Assembly: GCF_024722015.1 (NCBI RefSeq)
Contig: NZ_JANQBD010000024.1
Span: forward strand, 62,001-126,000
Direction of reading: 5' to 3'
From: Paenibacillus radicis (ex Xue et al. 2023)
GTDB lineage: Bacteria; Bacillota; Bacilli; Paenibacillales; NBRC-103111
Length of the DNA stretch: 64,000 nucleotides
Made by a program: the position numbers and the translations under genes
Shown: positions 54,614-62,941 of the stretch, in pieces
Layout: each line of letters begins with the position of its first letter
Position numbering within the stretch: the first letter of the stretch is position 1
Notes under the pieces: generated by a model
What the model was told of the DNA's origin: nothing
What the model saw: only the letters and a program-made list of their open reading frames with translations
Databases searched by the model: none

Positions 54614-55633
54614 ATGCAAATACTCATTGTAGACGATGAACCGATTATTAGTTTAGGGCTTATTAAAATGGTGCAAACCTATACACCCGCCTTCAAAGGA
54701 ATCCGGACAGCGATGAATGGACACGAAGCCTTAAAGCTGATCGCCGAGCTGACGCCTGACATTGTACTAACGGATATCCGAATGCCCAAAATGGACGGAT
54801 TAAGCTTGTGCCAGTCGATACATGAGCAATATGAACATATCCAAACCATTGTTATATCAGGCTATAATGATTTTGAATATGCACAAAAATGTATGGATTA
54901 CGGTGTGAAGCACTACTTATTGAAACCGGTTACAAAATCGGACATTCATGAGGTGCTTGATAAATTAACGCGCAAAATGGTGCGGGGGTACGTGTCCGTA
55001 TCCTTATATGCGGAGTGGGTTGACCGGATGGAGCAAAGCATTTGGTCGCTGCAAATGGATGAGCTGGAGCGGTTGACCGGTCAATGGAGGACAACTGTCT
55101 TGTCGTCTGGTTTGACGTTAGCACAAACCAATGAGCTGCTGCAGGACTGCTTAGTTTTGCTAATAAAACGTTTTCAGACGCGGCGATTCTCACCGTATCT
55201 TGCCAAGACGGATGTGGCAGCAAGCAGTGTGAAGGAGGCTTTAGACATTTTTGAGTTCCAGCTCAAGCAGCTGGCGACTGATCTGCTTGCGATACGGAAC
55301 GGCAATTTCAAAGATCCGATGGAGGAAGCCAGAGCTTATATCGATAGCCGCTTATCCCAGGAAATCTCACTTGATCAGGTGGCCATGATGGTGGGATTGA
55401 CACCAACTTATTTCAGCGCGCTTTTTAAAAAGACGACTCAAGTGACCTTCGTACACTACCGGATCCATAAGCGAATGGAAAAGGCAAAGGAGCTGTTGGC
55501 AATCCCGCATATTCGTATTGTCGATGTGGCTTTGGAGGTAGGCTACGAAGATTACCCGCATTTCACCAAAACGTTCAAAAAAATTGTAGGTGTCTCGCCT
55601 TCCGAATATCGGTTCGGCATAGGTATCCGATAA
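54614..55633 (+). CDS. Response regulator, REC + AraC-type domain, module II
   Basis: A 339-aa YesN-type regulator and close paralogue of the one at 36356. The receiver domain (1-120) has D7, D8 and phosphoacceptor D54 (VLTDIRMPKMDG) and the switch Lys in YLLKPVTKSD. A helical linker follows. The AraC-type domain covers about 236-335 (ISLDQVAMMVGLTPTYFSAL, VGYEDYPHFTKTFKKIVG). I start it at the ATG at 54614 because it aligns with the paralogue; AAGGGGG lies upstream. The kinase gene starts at the next base after its stop. One of the shared-architecture promoters lies immediately upstream. Confidence 0.9.
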   Translation: MQILIVDDEPIISLGLIKMVQTYTPAFKGIRTAMNGHEALKLIAELTPDIVLTDIRMPKMDGLSLCQSIHEQYEHIQTIVISGYNDFEYAQKCMDYGVKHYLLKPVTKSDIHEVLDKLTRKMVRGYVSVSLYAEWVDRMEQSIWSLQMDELERLTGQWRTTVLSSGLTLAQTNELLQDCLVLLIKRFQTRRFSPYLAKTDVAASSVKEALDIFEFQLKQLATDLLAIRNGNFKDPMEEARAYIDSRLSQEISLDQVAMMVGLTPTYFSALFKKTTQVTFVHYRIHKRMEKAKELLAIPHIRIVDVALEVGYEDYPHFTKTFKKIVGVSPSEYRFGIGIR

Positions 55634-57493
55634 ATGAAAAAGAGAAGCTTATACCGTAAACTGTATATTTACTTTTTTATCGTCATCGTTGTTTCTTTGG
55701 CGAGTGTCGGCATATTTTCCTACCGTACTTCTACTCAAGAATTAGACATTCTGGTACAAAACCAAATGACTCAAATCGTTACCAATGCAGTTAATCATAC
55801 CGATCTGTATCTTAAAGCTTATTCACGCTCCATTGTTTCGTTGTTAACCATTCGTGAGCTGAAGCAATTCATTGATCGTCCACGGAATCTGCATGAGTAC
55901 GAGTTTTACGAATACCGTAAGCAAATCAAGGAGATAGGTGTGGATTCGCTGTTTATCCGCAACCCCGAGATTGCCGCCATCTATGTGATCAGCTTTAATG
56001 GTAACGCCGTGTATTATTATAATGAGGTACCGGATCAGCCGTCCTTTACAGCCGCGCAAACACAGGAACAATTGGATTATTTCAGGGAGAACACAAGGGA
56101 AAACGGACAATTAGGAATTTTAAATCATAGTATTATGAGCAATCAATCGAACCAAATGTTGACTTTGGTAAGGCAAACCAGGGGGCTCTCCGATCCATCG
56201 CCGCAAGGAGTGCTGGCCATTGAAATCCGTTCTGCAGATCTGTCTTCATTATGGAAAGGAATTGAGCTCGGCCCGAACGGCTACTTTTTCATCATGGATG
56301 ATAAAGGGCGTACCGTTTACCATCCACAATCGGATCAAGTAGGAACCATCACGAACAATGATTTAAGACAGAAGATCATTGAGGCGGGCTCTTCGATGTT
56401 CACAGATGATAGCAGCGGTGAGCAGCGGGTCTATATGTCAAGGAAATCTGATTATTCAGGTTGGAGCCTGGTTGTATCGATGCCATTGGACGAGCAGCGC
56501 AAGCCGGTTGAGAACATCCGGTCGACAACAATTATAGTCGGTTTATTCACGTTATTGTTTGCTCTGGGATTAGCTTATCAATTCGGGCGTTCTATTACTG
56601 GTCCGATCAAAATTTTGAAGCAAGGGATGCGGGAGACGGAGAAGGGGAATTGGGCGATCATTCCGCTGCCCAAGCATATTGATGAGATCGTTGAGCTGAT
56701 GATGCGCTATAATTTAATGGTCAATCGGCTGTCGGAGCTGGTAGAAAAGGCATACCAGGCGGATTTGAAAAATCAGGAAATCCAGTTGGAGCGGCAGCGA
56801 GCGGAATTCCAGTCCTTGCAGCTGCAAATTAATCCGCATTTTTTGTATAACACATTGGAGGTTATTGTTTGCTATGCATCTATTCGCGAATCCGAGGAAA
56901 TTACTGAAATAGTAAAGGCACTTGCCTACATGCTGAGGTATTCGGTTCAAACAAATTTGGAAGAAATTACTGTAGCTAACGAGCTTAAGCATGTTATGTA
57001 CTTTCTTATTGTGCTGCGTCATCGGATCAACCGGGAATTCGAAATTGATGTAGCGGTTAGTCCGAAGCTTTTATTGCAAAAGATGGTTCGACTTACACTG
57101 CAGCCTCTAGTGGAAAATGCATTCCAGCACGCGTTTCCTGATGGTCTGGAGGATTACCATACGATTAAGATTGATGGAGGCATGGATGAGAAGGTTTTCT
57201 GGATTAGCGTGGAGGACAATGGGATCGGTATCGCACAAGATAAGCTTATCCGTTTGCAGGAGCAAGTCAACTCGAATCGGTTAGCAGACGGAGAGATTGA
57301 TGAGAAAGGAAGAAAAGGCGGGATCGGTATCCTTAACGTACACCGCCGGATTCAGATGGTGTTCGGGGATCAGTATGGTTTGCGAATTGAAAGCGAGCTG
57401 GAGCGGGGGACGAAAATAATATTGGAGATGCCTCATACACCAGCGGCAGGGCCCATAGGGACAGGTAGTTCCATAAAGCTGGAAATGAAATAG
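55634..57493 (+). CDS. Sensor histidine kinase, YesM family, module II
   Basis: A 619-aa membrane kinase. Membrane segments are at about residues 9-31 and 297-315. The extracellular region has a Cache-like FIMDDKGRTVYHPQSDQ segment. HAMP (about 318-370) follows, then phosphoacceptor His402 (LQLQINPHFLYNTLE). The HATPase has LTLQPLVENAFQHAF and EDNGIGI. It is a full-length paralogue of the kinase at 37369. Its last 161 bases are overlapped on the opposite strand by the metallophosphoesterase frame. It presumably phosphorylates the response regulator encoded directly upstream. Confidence 0.92.
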   Translation: MKKRSLYRKLYIYFFIVIVVSLASVGIFSYRTSTQELDILVQNQMTQIVTNAVNHTDLYLKAYSRSIVSLLTIRELKQFIDRPRNLHEYEFYEYRKQIKEIGVDSLFIRNPEIAAIYVISFNGNAVYYYNEVPDQPSFTAAQTQEQLDYFRENTRENGQLGILNHSIMSNQSNQMLTLVRQTRGLSDPSPQGVLAIEIRSADLSSLWKGIELGPNGYFFIMDDKGRTVYHPQSDQVGTITNNDLRQKIIEAGSSMFTDDSSGEQRVYMSRKSDYSGWSLVVSMPLDEQRKPVENIRSTTIIVGLFTLLFALGLAYQFGRSITGPIKILKQGMRETEKGNWAIIPLPKHIDEIVELMMRYNLMVNRLSELVEKAYQADLKNQEIQLERQRAEFQSLQLQINPHFLYNTLEVIVCYASIRESEEITEIVKALAYMLRYSVQTNLEEITVANELKHVMYFLIVLRHRINREFEIDVAVSPKLLLQKMVRLTLQPLVENAFQHAFPDGLEDYHTIKIDGGMDEKVFWISVEDNGIGIAQDKLIRLQEQVNSNRLADGEIDEKGRKGGIGILNVHRRIQMVFGDQYGLRIESELERGTKIILEMPHTPAAGPIGTGSSIKLEMK

Positions 57494-58475
57494 TAAACTG
57501 CGCTTGAGTAAGCCATTTATGCTTAAAGAAATCACGTCCTTTAATTTGTACTTTATTAGAGAAAACCTCGACATACAGCCCTTCGCTTGCTCCTGAATCG
57601 AGAGTCTTGTAGCTGTCGCGGCGGCTATCCTTGGTCCATGGCTGTCGAACGGAAGATGTACTTACCATTGTAAAATGATCTTGGATCATTGTTTTTGACA
57701 GCTGCAGAGTCATATGAGTATGGCTAGAAAACAAAATGACCTGGGGATAGGCGGATAATATGCTTCTAAGCTCCTGATCCTGCACAACCGCCTGGTTATC
57801 AACGCAGCATTCGGAGCCGGCAACTGTCTCGCTAAGCGGTTGGTGCAGAAAAACGAAAATAGGCTTATCAGTTTCCGCAGAAGCCAGCCGTGTGTGCTCT
57901 AATGTTTGACGAAGCCAGCCGAGCTGTGCAGGAGATAAATAAGCGGCTTCCGACTTACTAGGGTTTGATTGCAAGTATTTTTCAGAGCCGAGAAACAGAA
58001 AGTGATAGCCATGAACTACTTTTTCATAGTAAACGCTGCTTTCCCCTGTGAATTTCAAAAACCTGTTAATAGAGGCATGCTCGGTTTCACCGTTTGGAAA
58101 AGTTTCGGCACTCCATTTGCCCGATGCGTTAACCCATGCTTTATAAAATTCATGGTTTCCTATAGAAGAATAAATAGCTGGCGGGTGAGGAAGCTGCTTA
58201 AGCATATCGCTCAGCTGTCTGTAGTCTGCTGGCATTCCGTTGGTCAAGTCTCCGTTCATTATAAGCGCAGCTGCATCAGGTGAGACCGTTTGGATATCAC
58301 TTAGAGCTGTTTTCAGCATGAGGTGGGATTGCTTATCCCAAGACTGAATATGAATATCACTGAGTACGACGAAACTAAACAGCGGCTGCTCACTAGCCAT
58401 TGATGAGGCTGGGAGCAGAATTGGAGCGAGCAGGGACAATATTATTAGTGTGAGGATGATCGCTGCTTTTTTCAT
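57333..58475 (-). CDS. Secreted metallophosphoesterase with read-through C-terminus
   Basis: A 380-aa exported calcineurin-type phosphoesterase. The ATG at 58475 follows a GGAGG; open frame upstream is ignored. The signal peptide covers about 1-28 (MKKAAIILTLII start). Metal motifs in order are VVLSDIHIQ, MNGDLTN, IGNHEFY and a late SSHTHMTL. The conserved domain ends near KHKWLTQAQFTISF. The last 45 or so residues are encoded antisense to the 3' end of the kinase gene and look unlike a conserved domain. The original stop was probably lost. The substrate is unknown. Confidence 0.82.
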   Translation of the reverse strand: MKKAAIILTLIILSLLAPILLPASSMASEQPLFSFVVLSDIHIQSWDKQSHLMLKTALSDIQTVSPDAAALIMNGDLTNGMPADYRQLSDMLKQLPHPPAIYSSIGNHEFYKAWVNASGKWSAETFPNGETEHASINRFLKFTGESSVYYEKVVHGYHFLFLGSEKYLQSNPSKSEAAYLSPAQLGWLRQTLEHTRLASAETDKPIFVFLHQPLSETVAGSECCVDNQAVVQDQELRSILSAYPQVILFSSHTHMTLQLSKTMIQDHFTMVSTSSVRQPWTKDSRRDSYKTLDSGASEGLYVEVFSNKVQIKGRDFFKHKWLTQAQFTISFPALWNYLSLWALPLVYEASPILFSSPAPARFQFANHTDPRTPSESGGVR

Positions 58476-58826
58476 AGTAACCTCCATAAATTCGACTTTT
58501 TTAGCATATCCCGGAAATGTATAAAAGCCTGAAGGGAAATTCATCCAGTTACTGAACAAAACCTAGGCTGATTATGACAATGCAGGGGGTTATTCAAATT
58601 GTTTTGCAGCCCTAAAAGAAAAATCGATAGCAAGTATTGCATAGAAAGGATCATTAACCGCAATAAATATCGTTCTTGTATTACAGGGCTGTGCTAAAAT
58701 TAAAGAGTGATGAAGGCGCTTACGATAGAAGGAGTACAGTGTGATTCATTAGAATGGAAAGTATGAACTTTTTACGACTGTAAGCCAGATGTTTGAAAAA
58801 CAGCCATGGAAGGGAAGGGAATATAT

Positions 58827-59669
58827 ATGAGGGTTATCCATACGGATCAAATTCGCGATACCATTGCAGTGATGTGCTGGGAGGCCTGTTATTATTTGCC
58901 CCAAGATATATTAGACGGGTTTAAAAGAGCAAGTGAGACAGAGGAATCTCCATTAGGCAAAAGCATCCTTGATCAATTGATTGAGAACGCTCAATTAGCG
59001 GCTACGGAAGACCGTCCTTATTGTCATGATACTGGGCTAACTGTGGTTTATGCAGATGTAGGTCAAGATGTTCACATTCAAGGCGGGGATTTCACAAGTT
59101 CTATCCATGAAGGCATTAGAAAGGGCTATAAGGAAGGGTATTTGCGGAATTCAATCGTATCCGATCCCTTGCTTCGTAAAAACACGAATGATAATACACC
59201 TGGAGTAATCCATACCCGCATTGTTCCTGGAGATCAGATCAAGCTGACCGTATTGCCAAAAGGCGGAGGCAGTGAAAACATGAGCGCTATGAAATTTTTG
59301 CTTCCGGGAGACGGTGTTGCAGGTGTGAAGAAATTTGTTCTGGATACCATTATCGCTGCGGGAGGAAGAGCTTGTCCGCCGCTTGTAGTTGGCGTAGGTA
59401 TTGGCGGAAGTTTTGACAAGGTGACCGAGATTGCCAAGGAAGCTGTGCTGCGGGAAGTCGGATCCTTCCATCATGAGGAGCATATTGCCCAACTTGAGAA
59501 GGAATTGTTGGAGGATATTAATAAAACCGGTATCGGACCGCAGGGCTTGGGAGGCTCCAATACAGCGATTTGGGTTGCTGTCGAGACATACGGCTGCCAT
59601 ATTACGGCGCTTCCTGTAGCCGTCAACATTCAATGCCATGCAGCACGCAAAAATTCAAAGGTCATTTAA
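58827..59669 (+). CDS. Class I fumarase/tartrate dehydratase, alpha subunit
   Basis: A 280-aa iron-sulfur hydro-lyase subunit (FumA N-terminal type), which adds or removes water at fumarate/malate or a related hydroxy acid. The candidate [4Fe-4S] ligands are Cys in RPYCHDTGL (near residue 66), TYGCHIT and NIQCHAAR near the C-terminus. PKGGGSENMSAMKFLLPGDG is the family core. The ATG at 58827 follows GGGAAGGGAA; an ATG seven codons earlier is less well placed. The beta subunit gene follows after 42 bases, so the enzyme is the two-subunit form. Confidence 0.88.
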   Translation: MRVIHTDQIRDTIAVMCWEACYYLPQDILDGFKRASETEESPLGKSILDQLIENAQLAATEDRPYCHDTGLTVVYADVGQDVHIQGGDFTSSIHEGIRKGYKEGYLRNSIVSDPLLRKNTNDNTPGVIHTRIVPGDQIKLTVLPKGGGSENMSAMKFLLPGDGVAGVKKFVLDTIIAAGGRACPPLVVGVGIGGSFDKVTEIAKEAVLREVGSFHHEEHIAQLEKELLEDINKTGIGPQGLGGSNTAIWVAVETYGCHITALPVAVNIQCHAARKNSKVI

Positions 59670-59711
59670 ATAACCTGTTCAGGCAGTGGAAGGAAAGGAA
59701 GGTTTCTTGCG

Positions 59712-60266
59712 ATGGCAAAAGTATATTTGGAAACGCCCCTCACAAAGGAGAAGGCTCTGAATCTTAAAGCTGGTGACGAGGTATTTCTCAACGGTACCAT
59801 CTACGTTGCCCGGGATGCTGCACATAAACGAATGATCGAATTGTTGAAAAATAACGAGGAACTGCCTGTTGATTTAAAGGATCAAATCATTTTTTATGCC
59901 GGTCCAACTCCGCCGAAGCCAGGCCAAATTATCGGGTCCATTGCACCTACAACTGCATCCCGAATGGACCCTTATACACCAGCTATGTATGAATACGGTG
60001 TGAAGGGGAAGATTGGGAAAGGACCTAGAAGCCAGGAAGTAAAAGATGCTTGCGTCAAGTACGAAGCCGTTTGTTTGTCGGCAATTGGCGGTTTATCGGC
60101 ATTGCTGGCAAATAAGGTGAAGTCGGCCGAGGTTGTTGCCTATGAGGATTTGGGACCGGAAGCGATTCGGAAGCTTACGGTTGAAGATTTTCCTGTTCTG
60201 GTAGTTTATGACGCTCATGGCGGTGATCTCTATGTACAAGAGATTGCGAAATATAGAAAATTATAA
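59712..60266 (+). CDS. Class I fumarase/tartrate dehydratase, beta subunit
   Basis: A 184-aa subunit equivalent to the C-terminal domain of FumA. Family segments include GTIYVARDAAHKRMIELL (about residues 29-46), IIFYAGPTPPKPGQIIGS and TTASRMDPYTPAMYEYGVKG. KIGKGPRSQEV and CLSAIGGLSALLANKVKSAE follow. The ATG at 59712 follows GGAAGG at moderate spacing. It is in an operon with the alpha subunit gene. Sequence alone does not separate fumarase from tartrate dehydratase. Confidence 0.88.
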   Translation: MAKVYLETPLTKEKALNLKAGDEVFLNGTIYVARDAAHKRMIELLKNNEELPVDLKDQIIFYAGPTPPKPGQIIGSIAPTTASRMDPYTPAMYEYGVKGKIGKGPRSQEVKDACVKYEAVCLSAIGGLSALLANKVKSAEVVAYEDLGPEAIRKLTVEDFPVLVVYDAHGGDLYVQEIAKYRKL

Positions 60267-60283
60267 TAATACGTTTAACTGGA

Positions 60284-60326
60284 GGACCCATCCTTTGTCG
60301 GTATCAAGCTGACTAAGGACGGGTCC
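60284..60326 (+). terminator. Terminator after the fumarase-type genes
   Basis: GGACCCATCCTT (60284-60295) pairs with AAGGACGGGTCC (60315-60326) with one mismatch; TTAGTCATTT follows. Confidence 0.7.
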
Positions 60327-60354
60327 TTAGTCATTTCAGCAGAGGTTAAACAGG

Positions 60355-60360
60355 TATAAT
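60355..60360 (+). promoter_or_regulatory. -10 box before the 55-aa gene
   Basis: TATAAT at 60355-60360, without a clear -35, 58 bases before the start codon of the small gene. Confidence 0.4.
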
Positions 60361-60380
60361 AAATGATGATTTAGAAAACA

Positions 60381-60405
60381 CTTAACATAAAACAACTATG
60401 TTAAG
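60381..60405 (+). promoter_or_regulatory. Inverted repeat reaching into the ribosome binding site
   Basis: CTTAACATA (60381-60389) and TATGTTAAG (60397-60405) are perfect inverse copies with a 7-base loop. The right arm ends inside AAGGAGGA, so an RNA hairpin could limit ribosome access. A protein operator is the alternative. Confidence 0.55.
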
Positions 60406-60417
60406 GAGGATTGCCTC

Positions 60418-60585
60418 ATGTTTGAGAAAATCAAATCTTTACTTAAGGATTATTTCATAGTGGAACATCCGGGTGATGATTATGGATATTATCCAAATGA
60501 ATATGGAAGCTATCCTTTTTATAAACTTTCCGGAACAAGCGACGATTTATTGGACGATGAGATGGATAAGGAAGGGCTCAAGTAA
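60418..60585 (+). CDS. Small acidic Tyr-rich protein, 55 aa
   Basis: A short gene starting at ATG 60418 with AAGGAGGA 7 bases upstream, and followed 15 bases after its stop by a terminator. The product begins MFEKIKSLLKDYFIVEHPGD. It continues with a Tyr/Gly/Pro-rich stretch (DYGYYPNEYGSYPFYKL) and an acidic tail (SDDLLDDEMDKEG). No membrane segment or signal is present. I recognise no family. A -10 box, strong site, hairpin and terminator make translation likely despite the small size. Confidence 0.65.
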   Translation: MFEKIKSLLKDYFIVEHPGDDYGYYPNEYGSYPFYKLSGTSDDLLDDEMDKEGLK

Positions 60586-60600
60586 AGTTAACCGTCGATG

Positions 60601-60624
60601 TCCCCCATTAGCGGGGATTTTTTT
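60601..60624. terminator. Terminator between the two small genes
   Basis: TCCCC (60601-60605) pairs with GGGGA (60613-60617), followed by seven T. It serves the 55-aa gene and lies directly beyond the convergent 50-aa gene. Confidence 0.75.
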
Positions 60625-60626
60625 GT

Positions 60627-60779
60627 TTAATTCGATTTATCCTCCACGTATTTGTCAATAGTATTTAGAACCTCACTTAATTTATGGTGGCTAATATTAA
60701 TTTCTTGGTTAGTCGCTTGATATCTTTTGTCGTCCTGGCTCACAATGAATCCTCTGTAATTTTCATAAATAGTTCTCAT
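60627..60779 (-). CDS. Small protein, 50 aa
   Basis: A short minus-strand gene with ATG at 60779 and ACAGGAGA about 9 bases upstream. The product begins MRTIYENYRGFIVSQDDKRY and ends LSEVLNTIDKYVEDKSN, a charged soluble peptide with a probable C-terminal helix. No signal or membrane segment is present. It is convergent with the 55-aa gene and shares its terminator region. I recognise no family. Confidence 0.6.
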   Translation of the reverse strand: MRTIYENYRGFIVSQDDKRYQATNQEINISHHKLSEVLNTIDKYVEDKSN

Positions 60780-61105
60780 AATCTTTAATCTCCTGTTCTA
60801 TACCAGTATAGTGGGTTGATAATGCTATATCTGCCATTCAGATTTTGATCTGGTTGTATTTGGATATTTTACATCAATCTACCTAATAAATATACGATGG
60901 AAAAGAAGAGGTTTTGTCGTATTTTGTATGGACGAGCATATACTTTGTGACAAGTTTTTTAATCATTAGTTGGGATGGACTTCATTAATGCTGCAAATAA
61001 GAGTACCTGACAATCTGTAATTGTCGGGTACTCTTATTGGTTAGTATACCTTGGTGAGCTGAGTATTATTTGTTTGTTTCAGTAACAGGTGATTTCTGCT
61101 TTGCC
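60780..61105. other. Non-coding gap
   Basis: No gene seen. It holds the upstream region of the 50-aa gene and a long hairpin at 60996-61038, described separately. Confidence 0.6.
60996..61038 (-). terminator. Probable terminator of the glycerol dehydrogenase-like gene
   Basis: AATAAGAGTACCTGACAAT pairs with ATTGTCGGGTACTCTTATT over 19 positions with one wobble pair and a 5-base loop. It lies downstream of the minus-strand gene ending at 61106; no long T run follows. Confidence 0.65.
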
Positions 61106-62191
61106 TTACAACTGCTCGACCTTGTTAATGGCTTCGATGAGCATCTCTGCTGTCACAGGAAACGGCATATTGCCCATCGTGCCGTCCGGCGATAAAGATA
61201 CGCGTGCGATCTCACGCAGCTGTTCATCATTCAACGTCTTCGTGATGCCAAGCTCACGCAGCTTGGAGGGAAGGCCGATCTGCTTGTAGAAGCCAAGCAG
61301 ATCATTAATCTCCTCAGCGGGGCGATTCTCTAGCACCAGCTGTGTAATGATGCCATAGGCTACTTTCTCGCCATGGTATGCATGATGGGACTCGGGCAGC
61401 GTAGTCAAACCGTTATGAACGGCATGCGCTGCTGCGGAACGGCAGTTATCCTCGCCGAGGCCGCCAACCAAGCCGCTGAATAAAATAACAGCGTCAATTA
61501 CTTTTTGCAGAGCTTCCGAGGATCCCCCCTCTTTAGCGTCACGGATCGCTTCGTCACTATGAGCGAGGAGGATATCAAAGCATAGTTTGGAGGCTTGGAC
61601 GCCGCCAATGGTCGGAAGGTTCTGCGTCTTACCGGTGGAACATGCTGTGGATTCATACCATTTGGCAATAGTATCACCGATACCGGCAATAAGATAGCGA
61701 ACGGGAGCGGCAGCGATCACATCGGTATCAATTAATACCAGCAAGGTGTTACGGTAGAACACCGGGAAGTCTACATATACACCTTCATCCGTATACATGA
61801 CGGACAGATTTGTAACCGGAGCGCATTGAGCGGCTAGAGTTGGGATCGCAACAAACGGCTTATTCAAGTCGTTGGACAGCTTTTTGGCTGTATCGATCAC
61901 TTTGCCTGCACCTACGCCTACAATTAAATCGATCTCCGGTTTGACCATTGCCTGCAAACGCGATACTTCATTATAAGAGCATTCCCCTTGGTAAGGGACT
62001 ACTTCATATTCTATTCCTGCTGAAGCCAAGCTTTCAGTGAACTGAGGTTGGACACTTGCCCAAGATTTGGAGCCGGTTACAATAAAGATTCGCTTGCCGA
62101 ACTTGGCGATCCATTCTCCGGCAGTTTTCATAAGACCGGGTTCTTGAATGTATGCGTTGGGCGTTCCCGCCACGTAATGTACTTTTGACAT
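61106..62191 (-). CDS. Glycerol dehydrogenase-like iron-containing alcohol dehydrogenase
   Basis: A 361-aa metal-dependent dehydrogenase of the GldA group (NAD-linked oxidation of glycerol or a related hydroxy compound). The dinucleotide region has GVGAGKVIDTAKKL (about residues 88-101) and IPTLAAQCAPVTNLSVMYTD. Metal ligands fit Asp in IAGIGDTIAKWYE, His in AAAHAVHNGLT and His in HHAYHGEKVAYG. The ATG at 62191 follows AAGGGGG; an ATG eight codons earlier is rejected. It is a single-gene unit. A hydroxycarboxylate or other polyol dehydrogenase of the same group is an alternative. Confidence 0.82.
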   Translation of the reverse strand: MSKVHYVAGTPNAYIQEPGLMKTAGEWIAKFGKRIFIVTGSKSWASVQPQFTESLASAGIEYEVVPYQGECSYNEVSRLQAMVKPEIDLIVGVGAGKVIDTAKKLSNDLNKPFVAIPTLAAQCAPVTNLSVMYTDEGVYVDFPVFYRNTLLVLIDTDVIAAAPVRYLIAGIGDTIAKWYESTACSTGKTQNLPTIGGVQASKLCFDILLAHSDEAIRDAKEGGSSEALQKVIDAVILFSGLVGGLGEDNCRSAAAHAVHNGLTTLPESHHAYHGEKVAYGIITQLVLENRPAEEINDLLGFYKQIGLPSKLRELGITKTLNDEQLREIARVSLSPDGTMGNMPFPVTAEMLIEAINKVEQL

Positions 62192-62380
62192 GGTTTTTCC
62201 CCCTTGTACTGGCATCGAATTACACAGAATACCTTATTATATTCCAATCACACAGGTTTCTCCAAGCTAATATATTGTGAACGGCCGGATAGCCTTTGAA
62301 AACGCAGCGTGTTTCCTTTATTATGAAAGCAGGCTGAAAACCGCATATCGGCAAATTTGCATAGAAGGGTGGTTTTATTG

Positions 62381-62857
62381 ATGACCATTGAAAATGAAAA
62401 AAGAATGCAGGAATCGATTCAATTAGCTGTAGATAATGTACTTACAGGTAAGGGAGGGCCTTTTGGTGCAATTGTTGTAAAGGACGGTCAAATCATAGGC
62501 AGAGGAAGCAATCTTGTGACATCGCTTAACGACCCAACCGCCCATGCTGAGGTTCAGGCAATTCGGGAGGCTTGCAAGCATTTAAATCATTTTCAGCTCA
62601 CAGGATGTGAGATCTATACGAGCTGTGAGCCGTGTCCGATGTGCATAGGGGCTATCTATTGGTCAAGACCGGATGCGGTCTATTATGCTTGCAGTAAGGA
62701 AGATGCTGCCGCAATTGGTTTTGACGACCAGTTTATTTATGAGCAAATTGCATTGCCTGTTGAAGAGCGTTCCATACTTATGAAGCAATTAAAGCCGCAT
62801 GATTATAAGAAGCCTTTTGAACAATGGGCTGTTTCGGATATAAGGAAGGAGTATTGA
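62381..62857 (+). CDS. guaD: Guanine deaminase
   Basis: A 158-aa cytidine deaminase-fold enzyme that converts guanine to xanthine. The zinc site is His55 and Glu57 (PTAHAEVQAIR) with Cys85 and Cys88 (CEPCPMC). Each is offset by two from what I recall of the Bacillus enzyme, and the length is close. The C-terminus (KKPFEQWAVSDIRKEY) includes the segment that closes the active site in that family. The ATG at 62381 follows AAGGGTGG; the open frame eight codons earlier is rejected. It is probably a single gene. Another nucleobase deaminase is possible but less likely. Confidence 0.85.
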   Translation: MTIENEKRMQESIQLAVDNVLTGKGGPFGAIVVKDGQIIGRGSNLVTSLNDPTAHAEVQAIREACKHLNHFQLTGCEIYTSCEPCPMCIGAIYWSRPDAVYYACSKEDAAAIGFDDQFIYEQIALPVEERSILMKQLKPHDYKKPFEQWAVSDIRKEY

Positions 62858-62941
62858 AGGATGAGAATTGAATAATGGAGAATTGAATGGAGGATTACAA
62901 CCAGACTTGAATTTTTCAACATACATGGGGAGCTGCAGAGG

